Positions 1 to 6,305 of a stretch of DNA of 21,490 nt are shown piece after piece (the stretch's first letter is position 1; every line of letters starts with the position of its first letter). The notes under the pieces were generated by a model. It did no database searches, was not told where the DNA came from, and was given only the letters and a program-made list of their open reading frames with translations. Source of the DNA: Rhodospirillales bacterium (lineage in GTDB: Bacteria > Pseudomonadota > Alphaproteobacteria > UBA9219); assembly GCA_015654915.1 (NCBI GenBank), contig JAATFY010000125.1, positions 1 to 21,490 on the forward strand, read 5' to 3'. The translations under genes and the position numbers were made by a program.

Positions 1-1
1 C

Positions 2-385
2 ATCGATCCCTGCCAAGGCGAGGAGGTTAAAACCTAAAACGGTTTTATCACCGGTGTTTATGCCGGAACCGGCTTCCAGCTCATCAAGCGCATTGTCTTC
101 GAGCGCCTGATCAAAGCCTACCCCGAAACAAAATACAAAGCCCTGCACGCGTTTCCACGGCCGTCGCAACCGAGCGACAATCTTTATGCCCTATTCGATT
201 GCATGATCGATCCTGAAAGCGGAGTTTATCTCAGCGAGGATTACGCGTTCTGCAAGCGCTGGCGCGCTATCGGCGGCGAGATCTGGCTTGATCTGGAAAG
301 CAGGCTCACCCACACCGGCACTTACAGTTTTCGCGGCAATGCCGCAGCGCATTTCGCGCATCTGACAAACGGCAAACGGCCATGA
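2..385 (+). pseudogene. Glycosyltransferase-like protein, 5'-truncated by the window, interrupted by in-frame TAA
   Basis: The frame beginning at base 2 ends at a TGA at 383-385. It reads through a TAA at 35-37, and after the stop the protein contains AGTGFQLIKRIVFERL, then YLSEDYAFCKRW and GEIWLDLESRLTHTG. These resemble the acceptor-side half of GT-A fold glycosyltransferase-like proteins. The tail matches the layout of the next gene (GEDYYFCERAAEAGFEIWCD), so the two look like tandem paralogues. No ATG, GTG or TTG follows the TAA before the ATG at 203, which would leave only a 60-residue fragment. The residues just before the stop (GEEVKT, then NGFITGVYAGTGF) look continuous with those after it, which suggests a CAA-to-TAA change or a sequence error. 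The end overlaps the next start by ATGA. The family is inferred from motifs; the inactivation is likely but unproven. Confidence 0.55.
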
Positions 386-978
386 CGGCGGAGCCCACCG
401 TTGCCATCGGCATACCTTCCGGCGATATGGTGCATGCCGATTTCGCCGCGCACCTTGCGACAATGTGCCTCAATCCGGGGGCGCGGACCTGCATCATCAA
501 CGCGAAAAGTTCACTGGTGGCGCTCGGCCGCAACCAGTGCGCCGAAGCGGCCAAGCTGGCGGGCGCCACGCATCTCCTCTTTCTCGATTCCGACATGGTG
601 TTTCCGGCCAATACCCTCACGCGCCTTCTGCGGCATAAAAAACATATCGTCGGCGCGGTTTATTCCCGCCGCGTACCGCCCTTTCATCCGCTGGGCGTCA
701 CCTATGAAGGCGAACATATGCACGTAACCGGCGGCATGCGGCGCATGAAGATCATTCCGACCGGCTGCCTGATGATCGATATGAGTGTTTTTTCCAGGCT
801 GGCCAAGCCGTGGTTCAGTACCCGTATCGACGGCGAAAAACTGCTGGGCGAGGATTATTATTTTTGCGAACGCGCGGCCGAAGCCGGATTCGAGATCTGG
901 TGCGACGGCGACCTGTCGCGCGAGGTCGGCCATATCGGGCAAAGCGTTTATCGTCTTGATACCGCAGCGCAAAAATAA
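382..978 (+). CDS. GT-A fold glycosyltransferase-like protein
   Basis: A 198-residue protein of the nucleotide-sugar transferase type. It opens with a beta strand (VAIGIPSGDMVHADFA, residues 7-22), followed by AKSSLVALGRNQCAEAA and then FLDSDMVFP, where D69-S70-D71 fits the DxD metal and nucleotide-sugar site of GT-A enzymes. The later GEDYYFCERAAEAGFEIW (about 156-173) supplies acidic residues often placed near the acceptor or as catalytic base. No signal peptide or membrane segment is seen, so it is probably cytosolic. The start is set by the ATGA overlap with the preceding paralogue; there is no clear Shine-Dalgarno, which points to translational coupling. The gene lies upstream of flagellin, so filament or surface glycan modification is a fair guess, but sugar and acceptor are unknown. 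It is short for a complete glycosyltransferase. Confidence 0.72.
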   Translation: MTAEPTVAIGIPSGDMVHADFAAHLATMCLNPGARTCIINAKSSLVALGRNQCAEAAKLAGATHLLFLDSDMVFPANTLTRLLRHKKHIVGAVYSRRVPPFHPLGVTYEGEHMHVTGGMRRMKIIPTGCLMIDMSVFSRLAKPWFSTRIDGEKLLGEDYYFCERAAEAGFEIWCDGDLSREVGHIGQSVYRLDTAAQK

Positions 979-1129
979 GAATGTCAGCATTGCCCCGCTA
1001 ACCGGGCGGCAAATCCTGCCGGTAAAAATTGCCGCTCCTGTCCCGTTCCGGCAAGAATTGCCTAGCTGGTTGGCTTCCGCCAAAACGGCATTTCCCTATC
1101 GAATCAAAGGTTAACGATCTCCCGCAAAA

Positions 1130-1145
1130 TGGCATGTTTCTCGCA
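1130..1145 (+). promoter_or_regulatory. Sigma-54 (-24/-12) promoter of the flagellin gene
   Basis: The site reads TGGCATGTTTCTCGCA. The invariant GG (1131-1132) and GC (1143-1144) are separated by exactly 10 bases, as RpoN requires. It departs from TGGCAC-N5-TTGC at two positions (CAT for CAC, TCGC for TTGC). It predicts a transcript start near 1156 and a leader of about 95 bases. Late flagellar genes of alphaproteobacteria are commonly RpoN-dependent with a FlbD-type activator, which fits. I did not identify an activator site. Confidence 0.75.
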
Positions 1146-1155
1146 TGAATTTGAG

Positions 1156-1230
1156 CGCTGTTAAGCGGATTTCACTGTGTGAACGATGATTAACAGCGTC
1201 TTAACCCCCCGGAAGGATGTCCGAGGTTAA
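1156..1230 (+). promoter_or_regulatory. Structured 5' leader of flagellin mRNA (two hairpins)
   Basis: Two inverted repeats follow the predicted sigma-54 start. The first pairs CGCTGTTAA (1156-1164) with TTAACAGCG (1190-1198) over nine perfect base pairs. The second pairs TTAACC (1201-1206) with GGTTAA (1225-1230) and, inside it, CGGA (1210-1213) with TCCG (1220-1223). They end just before the AAGGAG Shine-Dalgarno (1237-1242). In Caulobacter, FlbT acts on the flagellin mRNA leader, and flbT lies just downstream here, so this leader is a candidate target. The structure is predicted by eye only. Confidence 0.5.
1190..1205 (+). promoter_or_regulatory. Candidate CtrA binding site (TTAA-N7-TTAAC)
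   Basis: TTAACAGCGTCTTAAC matches the CtrA consensus TTAA-N7-TTAAC exactly. CtrA is the cell-cycle and flagellar response regulator of alphaproteobacteria. The site lies about 45 bases downstream of the sigma-54 -12 element, between promoter and gene. It could act as a roadblock or repressor site, or activate a second promoter, although no good -10 follows. It shares bases with the leader hairpins, so the match could partly reflect the repeated TTAA arms. Confidence 0.45.
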
Positions 1231-1250
1231 CCCAAAAAGGAGTTCTAACC

Positions 1251-2075
1251 ATGTCACTTAGTACAGTATCCCTAAGCGCCTCGGCACGTGCAAACTTGTC
1301 GTCCTTGCAGACTACAGCCCAACTTCTGCAAACGACGCAAGCGCATTTGGCCTCCGGCAAAAAGGTCAATTCGGCCGTCGATAACGCTACCGCCTTCTTC
1401 GCGTCACAAGGCTTCCTTAACCGTGCGAGCCAGCTCTCGGACATTAAGGACAACCTCGCGACGTCGTTGCAGTCGGTGACGTCGACGACCAACTCGATCA
1501 CGGATGTGACCCAAGTCGTGAACCAGCTGAGTGGTATCGTCACTCAGGCCCTGGGCTCGACCGACACAACCACACGGTTAGGTCTGGCTTCGCAGTTTAA
1601 TAGCCTGCTGACCCAGCTTGATCAGTTGGTCAATGACGCGACCTTTAACGGCACGAACCTGCTCAACAGCACCTCCTCTACCCTTGTTGTGTTCTTCAAC
1701 GAAACCAACAAGACGGCGCTGACGATCACGGGCGTTAACGTTACGGCAGCTGGTCTTAAAGTCGTGGCGGCAACCAATGCGTTTGCCGACACGGGTGCGA
1801 TCCAGACGTCGCAATCGTTGCTGTTAACGGCGTTGTCAACCCTACGTACCGATGCCGCCAGTTTCGGTGGTAACGCGACGCTGATTCAGACCCGTCAGGA
1901 CTTCACGACCAATCTGATCAATTCGCTTCAGACTGCGTCGGATAACCTGGTGCTGGCTGATACCAACCTCGAAGGCGCAAACCTGCAGGCTCTGCAAGCG
2001 CAGAACCAGCTCGGTATTGTGTCGTTGGGTATTTCCGGCCAGTTGGCTCAGTCCATACTCCGGTTGTTCCCGTAA
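1251..2075 (+). CDS. fliC: Flagellin (filament subunit)
   Basis: A 274-residue flagellin that is exported by the flagellar type III apparatus and polymerises into the filament. The N-terminal D0/D1 region (about residues 1-140) shows the typical heptad-like pattern, including LQTTQAHLASGKKVNSAVDN, and the motif DATFNGTNLL (about 128-137). The C-terminal helix carries NLEGANLQALQAQNQLG and ends in AQSILRLFP. The variable centre is short and rich in Thr, Ser and Asn, as in Caulobacter-type flagellins of about the same length, and offers possible O-glycosylation sites. The start has a strong AAGGAG at 1237-1242, 8 bases before ATG. It is driven by the sigma-54 site at 1130, preceded by a structured leader, and followed by a strong terminator and by flbT-flaF. 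The family is certain; the symbol is generic, since alphaproteobacterial names vary (fljK, flaA). Confidence 0.95.
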   Translation: MSLSTVSLSASARANLSSLQTTAQLLQTTQAHLASGKKVNSAVDNATAFFASQGFLNRASQLSDIKDNLATSLQSVTSTTNSITDVTQVVNQLSGIVTQALGSTDTTTRLGLASQFNSLLTQLDQLVNDATFNGTNLLNSTSSTLVVFFNETNKTALTITGVNVTAAGLKVVAATNAFADTGAIQTSQSLLLTALSTLRTDAASFGGNATLIQTRQDFTTNLINSLQTASDNLVLADTNLEGANLQALQAQNQLGIVSLGISGQLAQSILRLFP

Positions 2076-2083
2076 GCGATTAG

Positions 2084-2115
2084 GAAGGATGGGCTCCGGC
2101 CCATCCTTCTTTTTC
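2084..2115 (+). terminator. Intrinsic terminator after flagellin
   Basis: GAAGGATGGGC (2084-2094) pairs perfectly with GCCCATCCTTC (2099-2109) around a 4-base loop and runs into a T-rich tail. It begins 8 bases after the flagellin stop. It should end most flagellin transcripts, leaving flbT-flaF to readthrough or to a weak promoter of their own. Confidence 0.9.
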
Positions 2116-2151
2116 TTCTGTTGCAACTTTTTTCTCGAAGGAGTCGGGAAC

Positions 2152-2589
2152 ATGCCATTAAAGATCCGCGTCAAGCCCGAAGGCAAAATTTTCGCCGGAG
2201 GCGCCGTTCTCAAAAATGTCGGCAACCGTCCCGCCGATCTTCTCATTCTTTCCGACAGCCCGGTGCTGCGCGAAGGCTACATGATGAATGTCGAGCGCCG
2301 CGGCGAATCGGACGCCAGCAACGTCTATTTCCTGTTGCAGGTGATTTACCTGTTCAAGGGCAAAGGGCAGCCGCTTGATCATCTGGTAATCGAAACGATC
2401 AAGAATTTCAGCAAGCTTTATCCTTCTTTCGCCGCCGATATCGATCAGATCATCGCGCATCTGGAAGCGGGCGAAGCCTTCAAGGCGCTGAAAGTCGGCC
2501 ATAAGCTTCTGGCCGAGCAGGAGAAAGTCGAGCCGCCCGCTCTGGCGCAACCGGCGGCGACGCCGGAAGCATCCCTTTCGTCCATTTAA
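2152..2589 (+). CDS. flbT: Flagellar biosynthesis repressor FlbT
   Basis: A 145-residue cytosolic protein of the FlbT family. It begins MPLKIRVKPEGKIFAGGAVL, followed by NRPADLLILSDSPVLREGYM, which is the family's characteristic N-terminal half. In Caulobacter, FlbT limits flagellin synthesis by acting on the 5' leader of flagellin mRNA, and FlaF opposes it. The start at 2152 is chosen because AAGGAG lies 9 bases upstream (2137-2142); the longer open frame upstream runs through the flagellin terminator and is not conserved-looking. The C-terminal 20 residues are rich in Pro and Ala and probably disordered. flaF follows after 12 bases. The gene lies beyond the flagellin terminator, which should keep its expression well below that of flagellin. 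Confidence 0.93.
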   Translation: MPLKIRVKPEGKIFAGGAVLKNVGNRPADLLILSDSPVLREGYMMNVERRGESDASNVYFLLQVIYLFKGKGQPLDHLVIETIKNFSKLYPSFAADIDQIIAHLEAGEAFKALKVGHKLLAEQEKVEPPALAQPAATPEASLSSI

Positions 2590-2601
2590 CAGGAGGTTAT
2601 T

Positions 2602-3054
2602 ATGACGACAACGACTCAGGAACAATCCGGCGCTTACGCAACGCACCAGCGGCAGGACGAAGACGGGCGCGAAACCGACAAGCGCGCCTTGCTTAGTTGC
2701 GCCGGTCGCCTCAAGGCCGCGCTCGACGACGCCGGCAAGGATATGCAGGCTTATGCGGATGCCATCCGCCATAATCAAAGGTTATGGACCATTTTCCAGG
2801 TGGCGCTGTGCGATCCCGAAAATCCGCTGCCGCGCGAATTGAAAGTGACGCTGCTCAATCTCAGCCGCTATATCGACCGCGTCAGTTTCCGCGCCATTAC
2901 GGAATTCGCGCCGCAACTCCTGAACAGCCTGATCGATATCAACCGCACCATCGCGGCGGGCCTCAACAAGAAACCGGCGGCCGTGACTCCGCCGGCCATG
3001 GCCATGCAACAGCCGCCCGCGCCGGTGCCGATTTCGGTGATGACGACGGCCTAG
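2602..3054 (+). CDS. flaF: Flagellar biosynthesis regulator FlaF
   Basis: A 150-residue FlaF-family protein. Recognisable parts are AYATHQRQDEDGRETDKRAL near the N terminus, the helix ALLSCAGRLKAAL, HNQRLWTIFQVAL (about 57-69), and NPLPRELKVTLLNLSRYI (about 74-91). FlaF partners FlbT and is required for flagellin synthesis and secretion in Caulobacter. It is longer than the usual family member because of a C-terminal extension rich in Pro, Ala and Met (about 125-150). The Shine-Dalgarno AGGAGG (2591-2596) is strong. The stop codon overlaps the end of the opposing TPR-glycosyltransferase gene by 4 bases, so the two transcription units converge with no spacer. Confidence 0.92.
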   Translation: MTTTTQEQSGAYATHQRQDEDGRETDKRALLSCAGRLKAALDDAGKDMQAYADAIRHNQRLWTIFQVALCDPENPLPRELKVTLLNLSRYIDRVSFRAITEFAPQLLNSLIDINRTIAAGLNKKPAAVTPPAMAMQQPPAPVPISVMTTA

Positions 3055-4655
3055 TCCGGCAGTTTGATCTCCAGGGGATTTTCGCGAAGCGGCCCACCTG
3101 TCCAGCGCGCCGGCTGCAAAACCGTCCGATCTCCTGCGAGAAATTTTTGCAATTCTTCCGCCATTCTTTTCAGAACATCCGTCCAGTTGCGCGGCGCTGT
3201 CTGGCGGAAAAGGCGCATGGTCGGATACCATGGGCTGTCCTCGCGCCCAAGCATCCAGCGCCAGTCGGGATCGAACGGGATCAGAACCCAGACCGGCTTG
3301 CCGAGCGCCCCCGCCAGATGCGCGACCGCCGTATCGACCGTGATGACAAGATCAAGCTCCATGATGAGGCCTGCAGTTGCAGTAAAATCGTCGAGCCACG
3401 GATCGGCATCGTAAAGTCCGGCAACCTTGAGCGCGGCCTCGTCTTTCTGCTGCCATTTTTGCAGCGATACGGCATGACCCTGCGTTGCCTTCAATAAAGG
3501 ATCGAGCTGTTCCAGCGCCAGCGAGCGGTTGCGGTTGTTGCGATGGCCCGGATTTCCGGCCCAGACAAAACCGACGCGCGGCGCCGCGACAGACTTCAAT
3601 CTTTCGCGCCACGGCGTGCGTTCTTTTTCAGCGGCATGCAAATAGGGGATCGCGGCCGGAATAGTTGCAAGCGTGGTCTCGAAAATAGAGGACAGGTTCA
3701 TCAGCTGCGCGCGGGCATCGACTTCCGGCACCGGATCATCGAGCGTGAGAACCGTTACATCGGGAAAATTTTCCGCCATCAGGCAGCGCAGATAGCCGTT
3801 CAGCTGCAACGTGATTTTTCCGGCGCGCGCGCGGACAAGCGGAAGGTAACGTATGCATTGCAGGGCGTCGCCGATGCCCTGATCTTCGTGCAGCAACAGA
3901 TGCTTCACTTTTTCGCCTTGCCAGCGGGGGATATGCCGGAAACATTCTTTTTCGTCCGGCAGAAGTTTCCATAGCGCCCAGCCGCGCTCCATATCGCCGA
4001 GCAGCAGCCATGTCATGGCTTCGTTGAGTCTCGCCTCATTGGAATCGGCGTGGAATTCGCCGGCTTTCTGATAGTAACGCAGCGCACGTTCGGTGTGCCC
4101 CGCGCCGCGCAGGATATTGCCAAGCACGAATGCGACCGCCTGCGGATCGGACGCTTCAACCGCGCGCGCGGTTTTATAGGCGTCCGCCAGATTACCTTGC
4201 GCCAGAAGCAGTACCGCGTAGTTGCTGCGGTAACGGGCATTTTTTGGTTGCAACCCTACCGCGCGGGTGTGATGCACGGCGGATTCGTCGTAACGCCCCG
4301 CCTCGCGCAGCAAAGCGCCCGCCACATCCCATGCGTCGCCAAGAGCGGGATCGACATCGAGCGCGTTCTTGGCCGACCGCAAGGCGTCTTCGTTGCGGCC
4401 CAGCACGCGCAGCACAAGCGACCGGTTATGCCACGCCAGAGCAAGGTCCGGTTTTTTGGCCAGCGCGGCTTCCATAAGTTGCAGCGCGAGAGGGGCGTTC
4501 CCTTTCTGCTGCGCGATGACGCCGAGCATATGTAAAGCATCCGGCTGCTCCGGCGTTTCGGCCAGAATGGCGCGGTAAAGCTGCGCGGCCGCGGCAATAT
4601 CGCCGCTTTGATGCTTGGCCAGCGCCGTATCGAGGGTCTGCTGTAGGGGATTCAT
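3051..4655 (-). CDS. TPR domain plus GT-B glycosyltransferase, FlmG-like
   Basis: A 534-residue two-part protein. Residues 1 to about 210 are tandem tetratricopeptide repeats (for example AAQLYRAILAETPEQPDALH and NEDALRSAKNALDVDPALGD). The remainder is a GT-B type domain with LLLHEDQGIGDALQCIRYLP, PRVGFVWAGNPGHRNNRNRS and the nucleotide-sugar site VITVDTAVAHLAGALGKPVW, followed by FDPDWRWMLGREDSPWYP. This architecture is that of Caulobacter FlmG, a soluble transferase that binds flagellin through its TPRs and glycosylates it. Its place as last gene of a flgE-flgK-flgL run, convergent with flagellin, supports that role, but acceptor and sugar are inferred. A repeat-rich spacer of about 100 bases separates it from the preceding methyltransferase gene. 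There is no signal peptide. Confidence 0.85.
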   Translation of the reverse strand: MNPLQQTLDTALAKHQSGDIAAAAQLYRAILAETPEQPDALHMLGVIAQQKGNAPLALQLMEAALAKKPDLALAWHNRSLVLRVLGRNEDALRSAKNALDVDPALGDAWDVAGALLREAGRYDESAVHHTRAVGLQPKNARYRSNYAVLLLAQGNLADAYKTARAVEASDPQAVAFVLGNILRGAGHTERALRYYQKAGEFHADSNEARLNEAMTWLLLGDMERGWALWKLLPDEKECFRHIPRWQGEKVKHLLLHEDQGIGDALQCIRYLPLVRARAGKITLQLNGYLRCLMAENFPDVTVLTLDDPVPEVDARAQLMNLSSIFETTLATIPAAIPYLHAAEKERTPWRERLKSVAAPRVGFVWAGNPGHRNNRNRSLALEQLDPLLKATQGHAVSLQKWQQKDEAALKVAGLYDADPWLDDFTATAGLIMELDLVITVDTAVAHLAGALGKPVWVLIPFDPDWRWMLGREDSPWYPTMRLFRQTAPRNWTDVLKRMAEELQKFLAGDRTVLQPARWTGGPLRENPLEIKLPD

Positions 4656-4672
4656 TGGAGATCGGAGGTCAG

Positions 4673-4746
4673 AGAGATTAGAGATCAGAGTGGGTTTTCA
4701 CTTCCACGTTTATAATCCAGTCTCTCTTCTCTGTCCTCTAATCTCT
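4673..4746. repeat. Purine/pyrimidine-rich inverted repeat between genes
   Basis: AGAGATTAGAG (4673-4683) pairs perfectly with CTCTAATCTCT (4736-4746). Inside it, CAGAG (4686-4690) pairs with CTCTG (4729-4733). The arms belong to low-complexity GA/CT tracts that fill the roughly 100-base gap between two co-directional genes. No T-run follows on either strand, so it is not a classical terminator. It may be a processing or attenuation structure, or a dispersed repeat. Confidence 0.6.
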
Positions 4747-4756
4747 ATTTTCTATC

Positions 4757-6253
4757 TCACGCCGCTTCCAGAAGGCCGTAGGCGTACCATTGCACGATCG
4801 ATTTCGACACGACGTCTTCGATCATGCAGCGCGCCATCTCGGCGGTCGGCTCGGCCGCATCCATGACGGAGGCCGCCTGCGACGGGTTCTTGGCGAGCCG
4901 TTCCAGTTCCGGCAGCAAGGCCGACACCGAATTGGCAAGGCCGGCGCGGCCCAAAGCCTGCATCACCAGCGCGTCGCGCGCGGAAATGGCGATGGCGTTG
5001 CCGAGCACCGGCGAGGCCATCCAGGTTTCGGTTCCGGTAAGGGAGGTTTTGTCGAGATACTGGTTGAAGCCGCCGACAAGGCGCGGCTGGGCCACGCTGC
5101 TCATATCGCTGGCTTCCTGAACGCCGCGCATGGGCTGGGCGATGCCGCAAGCCACCAGAATCTGGATGGCGCCGACGACATCCAGCGCCGCAAAATCCTT
5201 GCCGTTCGGATGGGCGAGGAAATCGCCGACGCCGACCGGCATCAGGGTCATCAGCTCGATCAGTTTGGCGTAGAGCGGCGTGTCCAGTTCCACGACCTTG
5301 CCCTGCGCGTTGAATTCGGCGGGCACGCTTTCGCGCGGCATGATGATGCCGTAGGTGAAGCCGCCGAACAGCAGGTTCACGTCGGCAACCTGCGGCACCG
5401 GCTGGCGGCACCAGATATCCGAACGCACCGTGCGGTCGAGCGCGTAATCTTTGATCGGTTCGTAAAGCACATGATCGCGGCATTCGACGACGAGTTCCTG
5501 CGCTTCCGCCGGCACCGCAAGCTCGATGTAGTTGGAGGCGACGTTGCTGTCGCCGGCATAGGCGAAGCCGCGCGGACGCAGGGCCACGATAGTATTGAAC
5601 GTCGCCGACAAGGCATCGCCTTTGTCATAGGCGCTGAAAAACTCGTCCGGCGCCTGCTTGGCGATACAGGCATCGAGCTTCGCCTTCACATCCGCATGAC
5701 GGGCAAGGTACGCGCTGCCGAGTTTCTTCAGCTCGACCAGAAATTCGCGCGCCTGATCGGCGTTCATCTCCGGCGCGAATTCGCGCACGAGGAAACGCAG
5801 CGCGCCGTCCTCGCGGTCGTAAGCGCGGTAGGTGTAATGGAACAACCCGCCCGGCTGCAGCAGTTTTTCGGCGACGCCGAACAGGGCGTTGCGGTCCAGC
5901 GCATTCAGGGAATGCCTGCTTTCGTCGCAGGCGAGGTAGTTCAGGAAGGGCCATGCGGCCGCGCCTTTTTCGACCTGCGCCAGAACGTCGCGCACCGCGC
6001 CGCTGATGAAAACGACGTTCTCGACGCCGCGCATGCGGGCCTGTTCTTCCGCGCGGGCGCGTCCGGCTTCGTCGCCGATCAGGCCGTAAAAACGGCCTTC
6101 GGGATTGCTGGCGGCAAGGCAGGACAGCAATTCCGGTTCCCGGCAATTCATGTCGGCATAGACGAAGGATTCGCCCGGTTGCCGCGGTTTGACCCCGCGC
6201 AATGCGGCGACATAACTGAGAGAAACGGGGCTGGATGTGACGTGGGAATTCAT
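4757..6253 (-). CDS. MethyTransf_Reg-type methyltransferase-like protein
   Basis: A 498-residue protein resembling class I methyltransferases that carry the predicted regulatory domain MethyTransf_Reg. The N-terminal part has VYADMNCREPELLSCLAAS where an active enzyme would carry a glycine-rich ELGCG-type motif I, then YGLIGDEAGRARAEEQA (motif II region), LNYLACDESRHSLNAL and LLQPGGLFHYTYRAYD, which corresponds to the common PGG element. The regulatory-type domain and a helical C-terminal part follow. The degenerate motif I raises doubt about SAM binding. I chose the internal ATG at 6253 because an AAGGAG (6261-6266) lies 7 bases upstream; the alternative ATG at 6295 adds 14 residues with a weaker site. 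It sits between flgL and an FlmG-like gene, so flagellar protein modification is the natural guess, without proof. Confidence 0.7.
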   Translation of the reverse strand: MNSHVTSSPVSLSYVAALRGVKPRQPGESFVYADMNCREPELLSCLAASNPEGRFYGLIGDEAGRARAEEQARMRGVENVVFISGAVRDVLAQVEKGAAAWPFLNYLACDESRHSLNALDRNALFGVAEKLLQPGGLFHYTYRAYDREDGALRFLVREFAPEMNADQAREFLVELKKLGSAYLARHADVKAKLDACIAKQAPDEFFSAYDKGDALSATFNTIVALRPRGFAYAGDSNVASNYIELAVPAEAQELVVECRDHVLYEPIKDYALDRTVRSDIWCRQPVPQVADVNLLFGGFTYGIIMPRESVPAEFNAQGKVVELDTPLYAKLIELMTLMPVGVGDFLAHPNGKDFAALDVVGAIQILVACGIAQPMRGVQEASDMSSVAQPRLVGGFNQYLDKTSLTGTETWMASPVLGNAIAISARDALVMQALGRAGLANSVSALLPELERLAKNPSQAASVMDAAEPTAEMARCMIEDVVSKSIVQWYAYGLLEAA

Positions 6254-6305
6254 GACCGGACTCCTTCCTGGTTCAACGTGGGTTTCGACTGACATTATGC
6301 CTCGC

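Noticed and set aside
1002..1030. Possible terminator CGGCA/TGCCG after the glycosyltransferase pair
   Set aside because: Only a five-pair stem, followed by GTAAAAATT rather than a T-run.
2017..2151. Longer FlbT frame starting inside flagellin
   Set aside because: It would translate the flagellin terminator (poly-Phe stretch), and the start at 2152 has a strong Shine-Dalgarno.
4790..6292. A 500-residue open frame on the + strand
   Set aside because: It is the antisense shadow of the methyltransferase-like gene; its composition (His, Arg, Gly rich) and lack of motifs do not look like a protein.
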